From the NCBI GenBank assembly GCA_015179125.1, contig WHVA01000147.1, positions 62,001 through 126,000 on the forward strand: 64,000 nucleotides of DNA, in the 5' to 3' direction. Source of the stretch: Gautieria morchelliformis. Taxonomy: Eukaryota; Basidiomycota; Agaricomycetes; Gomphales; Gomphaceae. Positions within the stretch are counted from its first letter, which is position 1. Each line of letters starts with the position of its first letter. The position numbers were made by a program, and so were the translations under genes. Under the pieces are notes generated by a model. That model was not told where the DNA came from and searched no databases. It saw only the letters and a program-made list of their open reading frames with translations. This document shows, in pieces, positions 34,751 to 45,720 of this stretch.

Positions 34751-37211
34751 ATGTCAGTCGCGGAATGCCCGAAGTCGCCTGTTAAACAGGTGACTTTGGA
34801 GAAGGAGGAGCGCATCCAAAAAGCCCTGGGGAGGGTGAGGTCAGGTATCCAGGTCTCTTTGCATGGCGCTGCTCAAAAATGCAACATTGCGTACTCGACC
34901 CTGCAAAATCGACTGCATGGATCAAAGCCTCACAAGCTGGCACACACTGAACAGCAGCACCTCAGTCTGGAGCAACAAAACGTCCTGATGGCGTGGTGCA
35001 AGTACCAAGCTAATATGGCAATGCCACTCTCTCGTGCAGGGCTCTGGGAGAAGGTAAATGATATGGTATGCCGAATCCCCAGTGACAGTTGGATACAGCG
35101 GTTCCTCAAAGCCCATGTGAAGGATATCGAAGCGGCCAGGTCCCGTGGTCTCGATCCAAAGTGTGCCCAGGCTTTCAACCCATCAACCGTAGCCGCACAC
35201 TTCACACTCCTTGGGAAAGTCCTTGATGCATACAAGATCCCTGTGGGGAACATCTACAATTTCGACAAAAAGGGAATCCAGCTAGGTGGAGGTCGGAAGG
35301 GGCTCCAGCAACAATTTATATTTTCGAAAGGTGATCGGGATCGCTACGCACAAAAATCTGACTCGCTTGTTCTGGTCACCATAATGGAGGCCGTTAGTGC
35401 CGATGGTAATGCAGTTCCACCTGGGTTTGTCTTGCCAAAAGGTGAGACTAGTGAATGGTGGAGCGTTCCTGGCGTTGGATGGTAAGTTCGCCTGTCTTAT
35501 ATCTATACACTATTAATTTTTTGTGTCCAGTGTTGCAACATCAGATGCAGGCTGGACAGATGATGTCCTGAGTCTTATGTGGTTCGAAAAGGTCTTTATT
35601 CCTCATGCTGTCAAGCACAACCCAAGCGGCTCCCCAATCCTTCTCATATCCGATGGCCATTCCTCTCACGAGACGCCAGCACCGAAATCACTCGCATACG
35701 ACCATAATGTCCTTCTCTATTCATTACCTCCACACACCACTCATAAACTGCAGCCCCTTGACGTCGGTGTGTTCAGACCACTGCAAACTGGATGGGCCAA
35801 ACACTGCCAACAACGTGCCGCCACACGCAATACTGCCACACGTGCTAACATTGTGTTCGAGTATATGCTTGTGCATGAGAAGTATCTTACACCACGCCCT
35901 ATCAAGTCAGCTTTCCGTCGTTGTGGGATCTGGCCGTTCAACCCAAATATATTTACCGACACTGACTTCGGACCAAGTCAGGTGTCCTCAATTCAAATTG
36001 GTGCACCTATGGGCCACCCTAAAGCTATGCCATCATCACCATTCAGTGCAGCCCTGACTGATCCCGATGACATGGACTGGGAGTCATCATCAGTATTGGA
36101 GTTCGTAGATATCGAAGGAACGGCTGGGCTTAGCGATCTTGCAGAACCATCAGGTCACTCCCCAGTCCGCCAACCACCGATTGACTTATCGGATGGCTCC
36201 CTGGCTCCCGAATTCCCTCTTCCTATATGTCGCACACATGTGTCACGGCCCCTTCATGAACCCTTGATCGCTGTCACACCACCAACGATTAGGGGTATGG
36301 ACAGCCATGAAACCTTGGTCAGTCAGGCTCCTACCCATGGATACAGCACTCGCAGCCGTGTCGGCCGGCTCACCCACAGCCCATTCCTGACTATATCTCG
36401 CTCTGGATCCAATTCCTCACTCACCTCCTCTTCGAATGGCAGCCTCTCTTCACGTGCTCTTCAGAATGAGAACAAGACTCTTCGACGCAAGGTTAATGAC
36501 CTTACAACAATGTATCAGAACGTGTGCAAAGCCCTCGACACCGAGCGAGTGCATTGTGAAATGGTTCAAGCCCAGCATCATGCGGCTGAAGCACACTGTA
36601 CATTGCGTGCTATGGAAGCATGGGACTTGCATCAGCAGCTCCATGACAAGTCTAAAAGTGGCAAGTGGCGCACATTGAATACGCAGGCACGGCTGCTTAC
36701 TGCACCTGAGGCTAAAGCACAATTTGAGGACCAGGAACATACTCGGCTTGGGAAGCTTGCCACCGATACCAGTAAACGCAAACAAAAGGAACTCGAGGAT
36801 TGGACTTGTGACCTCCAGCGGGCACATAACACCATCCTCAAAGTCTTTGACACTTTGGGGTCATATAAACACAAAGATGAGTTACTCGATATTGCTGCCG
36901 CCCTTGCCCTTGATCAAAAGGGTACCATCGCCGAACTCACTGCTCGCATCAAAGCCCACCTTCAGGGCCACCCTCATTTAGTTGAGAACCCCAGGTTTGC
37001 TGGTCTTTACCAGACGACTCGTCGGGGGCGCAAGCAGACCATTCAAGACATGAATATGGAGGCAACACCAGTTGCTGGTCCTTCAAATGATTCACAGCTG
37101 ATGCAGCCTCTATTGCTACCTCAAGCTGCCACTCCTTCATATCTGCCCATTCCTTCTAATCCTGATACATCAGTACACATCCATGCTTTAATTGACCCAT
37201 CATTACTTTAG
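34751..37211 (+). mobile_element. Pogo/CENP-B-type DDE transposase gene with SAP-like tail
   Basis: Two exons (34751-35481, 35531-37211; intron GTAAGT...TCCAG) give 803 aa without internal stops. An N-terminal psq/CENP-B helix-turn-helix (GAAQKCNIAYSTLQNRL, then a second block around WCKYQANMAMPLSR...IQRFLKAH) precedes a DDE_1 domain with NFDKKGIQLG (usually NxDEKG), LISDGHSSHET and LQPLDVGVFRPLQ. All three catalytic Asp remain. After the core come coiled-coil segments and a SAP-like helix pair (HKDELLDIAAALALDQKGT, then ELTARIKAHL). Fungal pogo proteins often have such tails, as known from the family. An intact frame suggests recent activity or domestication. Terminal repeats were not identified. 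Confidence 0.8.
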
Positions 37212-37502
37212 CATCTAGTTAATTGATCAATGGAGCAACTTGTGTTTCTTGGGAAAAAAAATAAAAACAGACCCCTGCCACCTCGGCAGACCTCTTGAAT
37301 ATTAGGGTTTAGTGTGACAATTTACAAACAATTGTGATGATTCTTGGCCGGCATGCTGGTTCAAAGCCTCACTCGCAAACTATAGAGCTGTATTGACTAC
37401 TAACTTCTCTTTGATAACCCTTCTGCCGGATTCATAGAAGTGGCAGCAAAGACCAGTATCAAGGTTTTATTGACTTTGGTCCATATCTCGCTGGGGCATA
37501 GT
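37212..37502. other. Flank of transposase gene
   Basis: AT-rich, includes GGGAAAAAAAATAAAAACAG just after the stop. No right terminal repeat could be recognised. Confidence 0.3.
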
Positions 37503-37645
37503 ATCGCACGCATTATCACATGCTTTATCGCAGTGCGCATTATCGCAGGCATTATCGCATGATTTATTGCAGTGCGCATTATCGCACGCATTATCGCATG
37601 CTTTATTGCAGCATGCATTATCGCAGTGCGCATTATCGCATGCGT
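37503..37645. repeat. Minisatellite of GCATTATCGCA-type units
   Basis: At least nine degenerate 11-12-bp units based on GC[AT]TTAT[CT]GCA, with higher-order spacing by GTGC and TGCTTT variants (for example GCAGTGCGCATTATCGCA repeated three times). An open hydrophobic frame runs through it only because the repeat encodes Ile/Ala/Cys on the plus strand; that frame is not taken as a gene. Confidence 0.85.
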
Positions 37646-37829
37646 GTTGTTGGTGGCCCCTGAACTTCTCCTAGCCTTCGGCATCCTTCTGTCTTGTGTT
37701 CTGTTTATTTCCCTTCCTGTTCTGGCCCTTCCAACATCATTCCTTCCTTATCCATCCAGCCCTGTTATCGCTGGCGTGATTGCTTATGTAACTCAGACAT
37801 TCGGTGATCCCGAGTTTACTTATAGTCAT

Positions 37830-37974
37830 AGTTAGGTGGCGAAGGGTTCCTTGAGTTTTCTCTTTGGATCCCCCTTTGCCAGGTATGTCTGTGTCTTGTA
37901 TATAGTTCTCTATCTTACTTCCCCTTCGCCAGTTCGCCGCTTGAGTGTAGAGCGTCTGCCTAGGTTCCCCTTAT
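37830..37974 (+). mobile_element. Degenerate LTR-B 3' portion
   Basis: Aligns in order with the end of the LTR at 49451-49928: TTTTCTCTTTGGAT, CCCC[CT]TTG.CAGGT, CTTGTATA, a second CCCCTT.G.CAGTT block, then TAGGTT.CCCTTA. It ends CCTTATA instead of CCTTACA. The 5' end cannot be placed. It lies immediately next to the Copia remnant on the minus strand. Confidence 0.6.
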
Positions 37975-37984
37975 ACGGGTGGTA

Positions 37985-38467
37985 TCTACTCATGATGTAA
38001 GTCAGTACCACTTGTCCATGAAATATCCAAATGACAAAGCCAATGTTAGCTTTGCCTTTCAAGCTCATGGAGCCAGGGTTTTTACCTTGATCACATCCAA
38101 CCCATCTTTGGGTATTGGAAAACTTATTTTCCCATCCTGCTGCCATGGCTCTGTATCTCTGCAGCATCCCAAGCTCCGCTTCATCATCTGCAATAATGTC
38201 ATCTGACTGTGCAGCTGTACAGTGCATTGGTTCCTCATCCGGCATGGTAGCTGGACTAGAAACAACCATATCAACATCGCTGCTGCTTGTGCACACGAAT
38301 ATGTCGCGCAGGTCAATTGTAAGTGCATCTTGCGGAGAGTGACTGTGCCAGAAAGCACCAGTGTGCATGGGAACAGTTTGCAGTGAATTGTGCGCATGCG
38401 CAAAATGCAATGCCATGCAATCAGGCATTTTTGACTTGGGGGCATGCGCGAGATAATTTTTGTACAT
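37985..38467 (-). pseudogene. Unrecognised frame at the Copia remnant end
   Basis: A minus frame of about 160 codons rich in Asp, Ser and Met (DIFVCTSSSDVDMVVSSP, then DDIIADDEAELGMLQRYRA) where the region between integrase and reverse transcriptase of Copia polyproteins would be. I cannot tell whether it is that linker or a different element's tail. It does not contain reverse transcriptase motifs. Confidence 0.35.
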
Positions 38468-40699
38468 TTAGACCACCATAGGTATAAGGTATGTTTCGCA
38501 TGGCGGCACCTGTGGCTGAGGGTTTTGGTACACGTGAGGAGCGGCGTGGTGAGTGTATTGTGGTTGGTTCATGATCGCTGTCCGATGGTATCTGAATGAC
38601 ATTTTCTCCCTCTGCAGCTGCTACATCCTCTTCATAGTCTCCCCCTGCAGCTGCCGCTCCCCCATCATCATGACCATCCCTCTAACCATCCCCCTGACTA
38701 TCCATCCCAGATATACCTTGATATTCTATGTTGTCATCACTTTTGGGATCAGTCTGGTTTCCAACTATGAGGCTGGGATTAAGTGGTCAAGGGGTGGAGT
38801 CTTGAGATTCGATAAAGGTTACCTTATGGGATGTTAAGGTCTGTCCGGTGGATTGGTTGTAGCACTGGTAAGCTTTGGAGTTCTGTGAGTAGCTGACCAG
38901 GACACATTCAATGGAGCGGTTATAAATCTTTGCAACATGGTGGTTCTGGATTAACACAAAAGCTTTGCAGCCGATTTCTTGTAGGTGCGAAACATCAGGC
39001 TTCCAGTCAGCCTATACTTCATAAGGGATCATATTGCTGGTGGCCTTTGTAGGGGTTCTGTTCTTCAGGTATACAGCAATCAGCACACATTCACCCCATA
39101 GACTAGGGGGTAGGTTTGCATCAGATCGGATTGCGCGTGCCCTTGACATAAGGGTTCGGTGACTTCACTCAACGACACCATTTTCAGCAGATGTGTATGG
39201 CGCTGTGAGAAGGTGTTGTATGCCATGGTTGCGGAGATAGCTCTCATATGACTTAGATGTGTATTCACCACCATTGTCAGTTATAAACTTCTTGATGTTG
39301 TGGTTTGACTGCCGTTTGACCAGCGCTTGCCAATCGGCAAATGTGGTGATCGCATCACTCTTTTTCGCAAGGAGATAAGTCCAGGTGTGTCTGGAGTAGT
39401 CATCTATAAAGTTGAGAGCGTAATATTTGCCACCAGTGGGTACATCCTCAGGCCCAGTGATGTCAGAGAATATCACGTCTAGTTTACCGTCAGCTCTCTC
39501 TCCCTCTTGTATATTCAGTACTGGTATCTTGGTCTGCTTCCCGAGAATACAGTGTTCACAGGTTGGCAGTATGGATGAAAGGTCGATAGGCATACCCTTC
39601 TTTGGCATAGTGATGATGGAGGGGTAGTTAATGTGGCCGAGGCATTTGTGCCAAGTTTCGAGGCTAGCGGGGGCTCTCTCAAGGTTAGCATATGCTTGAG
39701 CTGATGATGTAGGAGGAACATGATACAATCCACCATTCACTGGAGCCCTTAAGGATCTCTCTCTTCTGTTGATCATACATGCGGCATTGGTCTTTGGAGA
39801 AGACTGAGAGGTAGTTACTATCATCTCTGAGTTTCCCAACCGAGATGAGCCTAATGGCGGCATCGGGAATGTAAATAGCTTGTCGCATAGTGAGGAGTTG
39901 TCCACTTGGTGTGATCATTGTGATGTCACCCACACCAATGGCTTTAGCGATCAAGCCGTTCATTCCTTTGATAGGGTGAGGCACGATCGGCATGAGCTTG
40001 GTGAAGTCCTCTTTGCATGGACTGCAGTGAACCGACACTCTGGAGTTGAGGAAGCGAGGAGTGGTATCTGTTGAGGCAAGTGCAAGCTCAGGGGTGCCTG
40101 TACTGTTGCGTTGATATGCTAGCCAGTCTACATTATATGTGGTCTCAGTTTTATCTGTGCACGCAAATGATCAATCACCCTTGTAGAGGTGGTCATCTTG
40201 TTGGTAAAAGGACATCGGACAGGATGTTGTGGTCGTAGTAGACAAGGCGAGATTGGCAGACTATTATTTTGCCTTATTCTCCCCTGCAATGTTGGCATCA
40301 GCGGTGAGAGCAACATCTTTTTCTTTCTTCACACAAGCACGCAGGCCTCCACCCTCATCACCACCTCCAGGGTGCCAGCACTTTTATTTTGTGTGGCTGG
40401 GTTTGCTGCAATTCACACAAAAGACCCTGGAGGAGGGTTTTTTAGCAGTCATACTGGCAAGCACCTCCTCAGCAGCGATAGCTTGATTAGCGTGGTGAAT
40501 CTTAGATGCTTCGAAGCGGAGGTGGGCCTTAAAGCCATTGAAGGTAATACCATCCTTGGTTGAGGTGAGGATGCCCTCAAGTTGCTCGCAGATAGGGGTG
40601 AAGAAGTTGTGAGAAAGAGCGTTGAGGCAAATAATGATCATCCAGTCATCCTCCAGTAGAATCTATTGCTCAGTGATTGAAACCACTGTGTTCGCCCTT

Positions 40700-41012
40700 C
40701 TTCTATGTGCTGACTAAGCCTTTTCGAGGCGCGTCCAGCACTGATGAATGAGGGTCACGTGACCGCGTCGACAGAAGAACGGTGTCGATCCAAGGGATAG
40801 TCAAATCAAAAGTGTTCGCTTTTAAGGTAGTATAGAGTAAACAGTAATAGTAGACCCTCGACGAAGATTTAGAATAAACTATCAAGATCTGAGCTCTGTA
40901 GCTATCAAACAAGACTACAGCAATTTCAGGGGGCAGAATAATCGATTCTGGACAATTTCGTTCATACATTTGTACTAGCTATTTATACTATATTGATAGT
41001 AACTACTAGTGT
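40700..41012. repeat. Probable ~310-bp insertion in Copia gag
   Basis: The Copia gag frame is lost between about 41020 and 40690. The intervening DNA is non-coding, starts TGTGCTGACTAAGCC and ends in CTATTTATACTATATTGATAG..., which resembles a segment near 1713-1750. It may be a solo LTR or small MITE. Borders and target duplication could not be fixed. Confidence 0.4.
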
Positions 41013-41784
41013 TCAAGATATTGGATGGATGGGTCGAAAAACTACTTTGTAACTAAGGGATTAATAGGACCAGCAGCAAACATGTCTTTCATAGTGTGTT
41101 CAAGTGCAAGAAGCGTGATGTCGATGTCCACACCAGGGGAAAAACGGGTGGAGAGCGTGTGCTTAAGCAGGGAAACTTGGTGCATTGGACCTAGTGTGGA
41201 GAACGCTTCATGTATGTTGCTCCATGCAGAGGCAGCCGTGGTACAACCGGCAATGACATGGTGAAGGGAAGGGTCCTGTCAAGATTGGTTTTTAGGCGTT
41301 AATATTGTGTATTAGTGAACACAGCCAATGCCTGAATAGCTTGTGCAACAAAGTGTGCTGTTCGGTGAATAAGATGAACCAATAAATGTTTGGAAGGTAA
41401 GAGGGCTGTCCAAACGGAGCTCGCCCTATCTACAGTTGTAGCAAAGTAGCCCGTGAACCTTGAAAATGTAACATGCAAGGTCTCATGTAAAGGTTGTCAA
41501 GCAGTAACAATCCTTTCGCCAGTGAAGGTACTCCTTTGGAGCCCTTTGCCGACAGCACCGATAATAGTACAAAGGCTAAGGTAGTGAAGGTGAAGTACGA
41601 AAACTCACCAGTGGTGCTTAAGTCTGCCTCTGGTCGAAGATGGTGGTCTATAGAAGAGGGCTCAAGACAATGGTCACAGTGAGGTCAAGCTTTTGCACAA
41701 GATAGACGTATGATAATTGAACTGCAGAATATACATGCGAATGTAAACTACTTATACCGAATGCTCATATGATGCTAGCGAATA

Positions 41785-42387
41785 TGTAAATAACCTATCA
41801 CTGCAGGCATATAAAAGTTTTCTTGTCTGAAAAACTATTCAAAAAACTGTAAAGATATTCCAAATATTTTTAGTGTTTTTTATGTAAAAAAAAAACTATA
41901 GTAAAATTTTGTGTTTGTATTAGAATTTACTGAGCAAGAAAATTGTAAAAAAATTCGAAGTTTTTTTCAGGGTTTTTTATGGGTTTCTTTGTGTTTTCAC
42001 AAAGAAACTTATAAAAAGCCATAAAAAACCCTGCAAAAAACTTTAAATGTTTTTACAATTTTCTTGCTCAACAAATTCTAACAAAAACACAAAATTATGT
42101 TAGAGTTTTTTGACATTAAAAACACTAAAAAAAATTGGAATATCTTTACAGTTTTTTGAACAGTTTTTCAGACCAGAAAAATTTTATATGCCTCCAGTGT
42201 ATGTGCCTAAGTGCTTAGCTAATACCAGTGGGCCCCTTAGGGACCCACTGTACAGTTCATGCGGGAACCGGTTGGCGGTCCCCATCGTATCTTACCTTAC
42301 ACTGTCACTATGTAGCATCCAGGATACCACTCTTGGTCAAGTTCTGTCTGCTCTTGTCACAAGAGGCTTAAGATCTACATCTTTACA
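41785..42387 (+). mobile_element. Gypsy 5' LTR, split by MITE
   Basis: TGTAAATAACCTA at 41785, resumed at 42200 (TATGTGCCTAAGTGC), ending CTTTACA at 42387. Without the 401-bp MITE it is about 200 bp and matches the 3' LTR closely (AAGTGCTTAGCTAATACCAG, GATCTACATCTTTACA). Confidence 0.9.
41799..42199. repeat. CACTG-ended foldback MITE, complete
   Basis: 401 bp, starts CACTGCAGGCATATAAAAG and ends TATATGCCTCCAGTG, an inverted repeat that extends inward through most of the element (TCTGAAAAACT / AGTTTTTTGAACAGTTTTTCAGA, GCAGGG..TTTATGG / CCATAAAAAACCCTGC). Flanked by TAT on both sides (41796-41798 and 42200-42202), matching the CCTATG of the uninterrupted 3' LTR, so the target duplication is 3 bp. 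CACTG ends with a 3-bp duplication fit the CACTA/CMC superfamily (established rule). Non-coding. Confidence 0.88.
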
Positions 42388-42482
42388 CCTTTTTGAACTA
42401 TCCTGTGGTTGATCGCCATGTGGCCAACCGATTGTGGATTCGGAGCAATCTTGAAAAAGATCGCTGCGTCGACAACTAAACA

Positions 42483-43588
42483 TTGTTGAGACCCTCCAGT
42501 AGACTCCCTACTGTCGGCTGCGAGCGTGATGATTCCACGCAGTCGAAGACGGATGTGAGCCATGAGCTCACATCACGGTCCACACCCCAGGTGCAGCCCA
42601 GTGACATGACGGCTGACACAACCCTGGACCAAGAATCCAGGACGCCAGAAGACGGAGAGATCGTAGATCTCGCCGCCCTCGTCCCCCCAATCGAGGATGA
42701 GGAAAATCCCAACCACATCTCACCGAGTATGGTCAAGGAGGAGACGTTGCCGGGCGATAGACAATCCCCTCTGCCCAGAGACAAAGGGAAGGGCAGAGAA
42801 GTCTCGCCATCATCAGATGGCAGAGCATCACAGTCGAGATGGGCATGAAGCTGAGACTTGAACTGCCACTCATGAAGTCGAGCGACGACTATCGTCCCCG
42901 AAGGAGGACGAAGACAAAAAAGATGAGCCCCTGATGAAGGTCAGGGCTCGGAATACTCGAGCTCAAGCCGCAAGAGCTTGAGGACACACACCACAACAAT
43001 GAGATGGCTGAGGCAATGGCCAAACACGTGCAGGACGCATTGCACTGGAACGCCCTCACTGGCCACAAGCATGAGCATATCCCATCGCAGCTTGATAACA
43101 TTGCATCTGCCCTCATGGAGTTTGGCAAAGAACTCCACCAGATCAAGGAGAGCAGGCAATGGGATGCTGCCATGCTGGAGGATGTCCAGACAGCCCTCCG
43201 CTCGCGTGGGGAATGCGGGACGCCACGTCAAAGCTCGCGTCAGTCTGCAACCAGCGAATGTGGCCACAATGTGGAAGAACCACGCTGAAAAGAGCTGGAC
43301 CAGCAGCGAATGCCACCGCCAGCTGCCCTGGTTGAACAGGATGTATGGTTCAGGAATGAACTCCAAGGAGAACCGGCTGCCCCCACGGACAGCCTTAAGA
43401 CAATCCAACAGATCGTCAGAGAGCAAATTGCCTCAGAACCAGACTCTGAGGCAACGACGGAGAGCTTAGAGCTCGAAGCCGCGCACTGGCAGCGGAAAGA
43501 GGCCTCAGCCACGCACCGCCATATGCAGGCCCTCAAACTGCTATCCAGAAATGCCAAGGAAGTGGTGGCCCAGAGCCACACCACTTAG
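42483..43588 (+). pseudogene. Gypsy 5' ORF region (gag position)
   Basis: Three frame-disjoint pieces. 42483-42848 is Ser/Asp/Glu/Pro-rich (LTSRSTPQVQPSDM..., DKGKGREVSPSSD). 43004-43288 is helical (MAEAMAKHVQDALHWNAL...) and probably coiled-coil. 43310-43588 is Gln/Glu-rich (SLKTIQQIVREQIASEP). Position after the 5' LTR and before the protease implies gag, but I see no zinc knuckle. Frameshifts and stops break it. Confidence 0.55.
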
Positions 43589-43699
43589 CAGCCAGACGAG
43601 CAGCTTGCGCGCGCCGTGCAGGACGCACGACAAGCACACACAGCCTACAACAGCAGGCTGCGCATCTACAACATGGGGCTGAGGGCAAGCACAGGACGG

Positions 43700-44560
43700 G
43701 GCCAACACACCCAAGCAATGAAAACCGTACCCTCTTGGGGTACTGGGAGATAAATGGCATGAAAGCCCATTGCCTGCTGGATAGCGGGAGCAAAGGGGTG
43801 TTACTGGTGTTAGGAAAAGTACGAGCGTCGAGTAGTTCGGCATAGTCTGAAGCTTATCTAGGAAGTGGTTCGTGCTTGCATTCTTACTCATTCTGAGACA
43901 CGCATATTTGTATGAGCGTATGTACAATAGTGTAGTCTTCCTAGTGTGTCTTTCGCTGCCACTGGGAACTTACTGTATTAGGCAGCAAATTACCGACGGT
44001 ACGATCCAATTGAAATACAAGCCATCCTCCAACATGACTACGGACATTTTTATGAAATTCCTTTCCCCATCCACCTTCGACCTTCATTCAACTTCACTCG
44101 GCCTCACTACCTCAACCCTTGAGAGGGAGTGTTAGGAAAAGTATGAGCGTCTAGTAGTTCGGCATAGTCCGAAGCTTATCTAGGAAGTGGTTCGTGCTCG
44201 CGTTACTCATTCTGAGACACGCATATTTGTATGAGCGTATGTACAATAGTGTAGTCTTCCCAGTGTGTCTTTCGCTGCCACTGGGAACTTACAATTGTCT
44301 TTAACTATCCCCTGAGTTTACATGAGCCACAGGGATGAAGACATTCGCCTTGTAGCAGCCAATCGCGCTGCAACTGGCCTGCATAAGCAGTCATTCCACA
44401 ATTAATTATGGAATGAACACAACCATTAAATTTGGTCGTGAAATGTACGATGAATACTTCAACATAGCGAACGTCGAATATTACGATGCAATCTTAGGGA
44501 AACCGTTCCTAAGGAGATTTGGCATCACCCTGGACTTCTCAAGCCCGGGGACAACCCGCA
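43700..44560 (+). pseudogene. Gypsy aspartic protease, interrupted
   Basis: The catalytic motif appears as HCLLDSGSKGVLL (43762-43800). The domain then breaks off at the Copia insertion (43808-44293) and resumes as a PEFT.ATGMKTFAL.Q block with two in-frame stops, followed by INYGMNTTIKFG and YDAILGKPFLRRFGITLDF. This is the retropepsin domain of the pol polyprotein. It is non-functional because of the insertion and stops. Confidence 0.75.
43808..44293 (+). mobile_element. Copia deletion derivative (two LTRs plus RNase H tail)
   Basis: Two highly similar LTRs (43808-43973 and 44130-44293; TGTTAGGAAAAGTA...GGGAACTTAC[A], about 165 bp) enclose only ~155 bp. That core encodes the C-terminal end of a Ty1/Copia RNase H (RQQITDGTIQLKYKPSSNM, then TTDIFMKFLSPSTF) followed by the purine tract GAGAGGGAG right before the second LTR. 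All of gag and most of pol are lost. It interrupts the Gypsy protease. No clean 5-bp duplication (ACTGG versus ATTGT). Confidence 0.85.
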
Positions 44561-45417
44561 AGGGAATGAGATAATCCCCACGGGCAAGGTATCATTTGAC
44601 GATAATGAGACACCAAGTGAAGGCAAGGGGCCAAAGGGTGAGCAGGATCACCCCGGTGCCGAAGCCAAACCTGGCTCATTGAAGCCAGGAGGATGAGTCG
44701 CATAACAACTCGTCCTCCGACTCCCCCTACAACCGTAGGGAGAGGTGCTCTCACCTGACAGTGAAAGTGATGGGAAAAAGAAAGGCGGTCCTGCGCACTG
44801 CAGGACCTAACAGACGCACACAGCGCCTAATGGCTTCCAAGCCAACTACCGTCATCCTCACGGATGATGACATCCCTCGCCTCCACGAGGAAGGGATGGA
44901 GAGAATCAGTGACCTGGTCAGCGGAATCCCACTAGAGCTCCCGCCACTGCAGGAGATCAACCATGAGATCAATCTCATTGATCCCAACAAACACATGTGG
45001 TATCATCTACTGAAGTACCCCGAACACTTCCGTGAGGATCTCTATTCCATATGAATGGAGTGCCTCAGCCACATCATCGATGGCCAAGGTGTACACGGCA
45101 ACGAGGACAAAATGCAACACATTTGCGAGTGGCGAAGGCCACAGATGTTCAATGACGTCCAGTGTTTCCTTGGGCTAGTACAATACCTGGCACACTACAT
45201 GCCAGATGTTAGCACATACACAACCACCTTGTCAGGTTGTGCACGTAACAACCGTCCATTCGAATGGACCCCACTTGTGGACAAATGCTGGCAAAGCATT
45301 AAGGCGTTGGCCTGTAAGGCCCCGATCCTGCATCCCATCGACACACGGAGCCCAGAGCCCATCTGGGTTATCACTGACGGGTCAAAAGCCAGTGTCGGCG
45401 CAGTCTATGGCCAAGGC
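44561..45417 (+). pseudogene. Gypsy pol: linker, deleted reverse transcriptase, RNase H start
   Basis: After a linker, a block PLQEINHEINLIDPNKHMWY...YPEHFREDL marks the region just before reverse transcriptase. It jumps at ~45050 directly to CLSHIIDGQGVHGNEDKMQ, which is the thumb/connection region. So the fingers and palm with the catalytic Asp pair are missing. Then come FLGLVQYLAHYMPDV and the RNase H start WVITDGSKASVGAVYGQG, where LTR-B inserts. The deletion makes the element non-autonomous. Confidence 0.75.
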
Positions 45418-45715
45418 TGTCAGGGGACCACCTGTTCTCCCTTTTATTTCCCTTGCTCATATCTCTTTTGTTGCATCCTTCCCTTATTCTTTTCTGGATC
45501 GCTGCTGGTTGTGTGGCTTGATTATGTCATTGTGTAGCAGCTATATAGTTCATTGCTGAGGTAAGGAGATCCTCACTCTGTTCTCTTCGGATCTCCTCTA
45601 CCTCAGGTGCGCCATCCATGTATTTACTTGCTCACTGACTTATATATCTCTTCGGACCTCCTCTACCTCAGGTGCCACTCTAGGGAGCAGAGCGCCTGGT
45701 AGAGTCGTCCTTACA
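45418..45715 (+). mobile_element. Solo LTR-B inside RNase H
   Basis: 298 bp, TGTCAGGGGACC...GTCCTTACA, flanked by a perfect AAGGC duplication (45413-45417 and 45716-45720). It contains a ~60-bp direct repeat (TCTCTTCGGA[TC]CTCCTCTACCTCAGGTGC). The Gypsy RNase H frame resumes right after it, which confirms the borders. Confidence 0.93.
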
Positions 45716-45720
45716 AAGGC

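Larger units (their letters stand above)
37975..41276 (-). mobile_element. Ty1/Copia element, minus strand, main degenerate portion
   Basis: Reading on the minus strand from 41276: gag core (WSNIHEAFSTLGPMHQVSLL, 41020-41276), an interruption (~40700-41012), gag end with zinc knuckle CVNCSKPSHTKCW (~40380), protease (39685-40060), and GAG-pre-integrase with WHKCLGHINYPSI. The integrase core (39165-39905) has SDITGP, TDNGGEY and SAENGVVE, and integrase C-terminal remnants (LIAVYLKNRTPTKAT) reach ~38560. The protease motif reads NSRVS where DSGAS is usual, so it is dead. No reverse transcriptase or RNase H was found to the left. The gag N-terminus and 5' LTR lie beyond the nested insertion at 54881-55403. 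Confidence 0.8.

Noticed and set aside
33581-37211. The foldback MITE as a deletion derivative of the neighbouring pogo-type transposon
   Set aside because: The complete MITE copy has CACTG ends and a 3-bp TAT duplication, whereas pogo elements duplicate TA. No matching right end follows the transposase.
37572-37835. Hydrophobic 88-codon frame
   Set aside because: Encoded mainly by the GCATTATCGCA minisatellite; Ile/Ala/Cys repeat is a consequence of the DNA repeat.
42110-42412. 100-codon frame across MITE end and 5' LTR
   Set aside because: Spans a MITE-LTR junction; no protein similarity.
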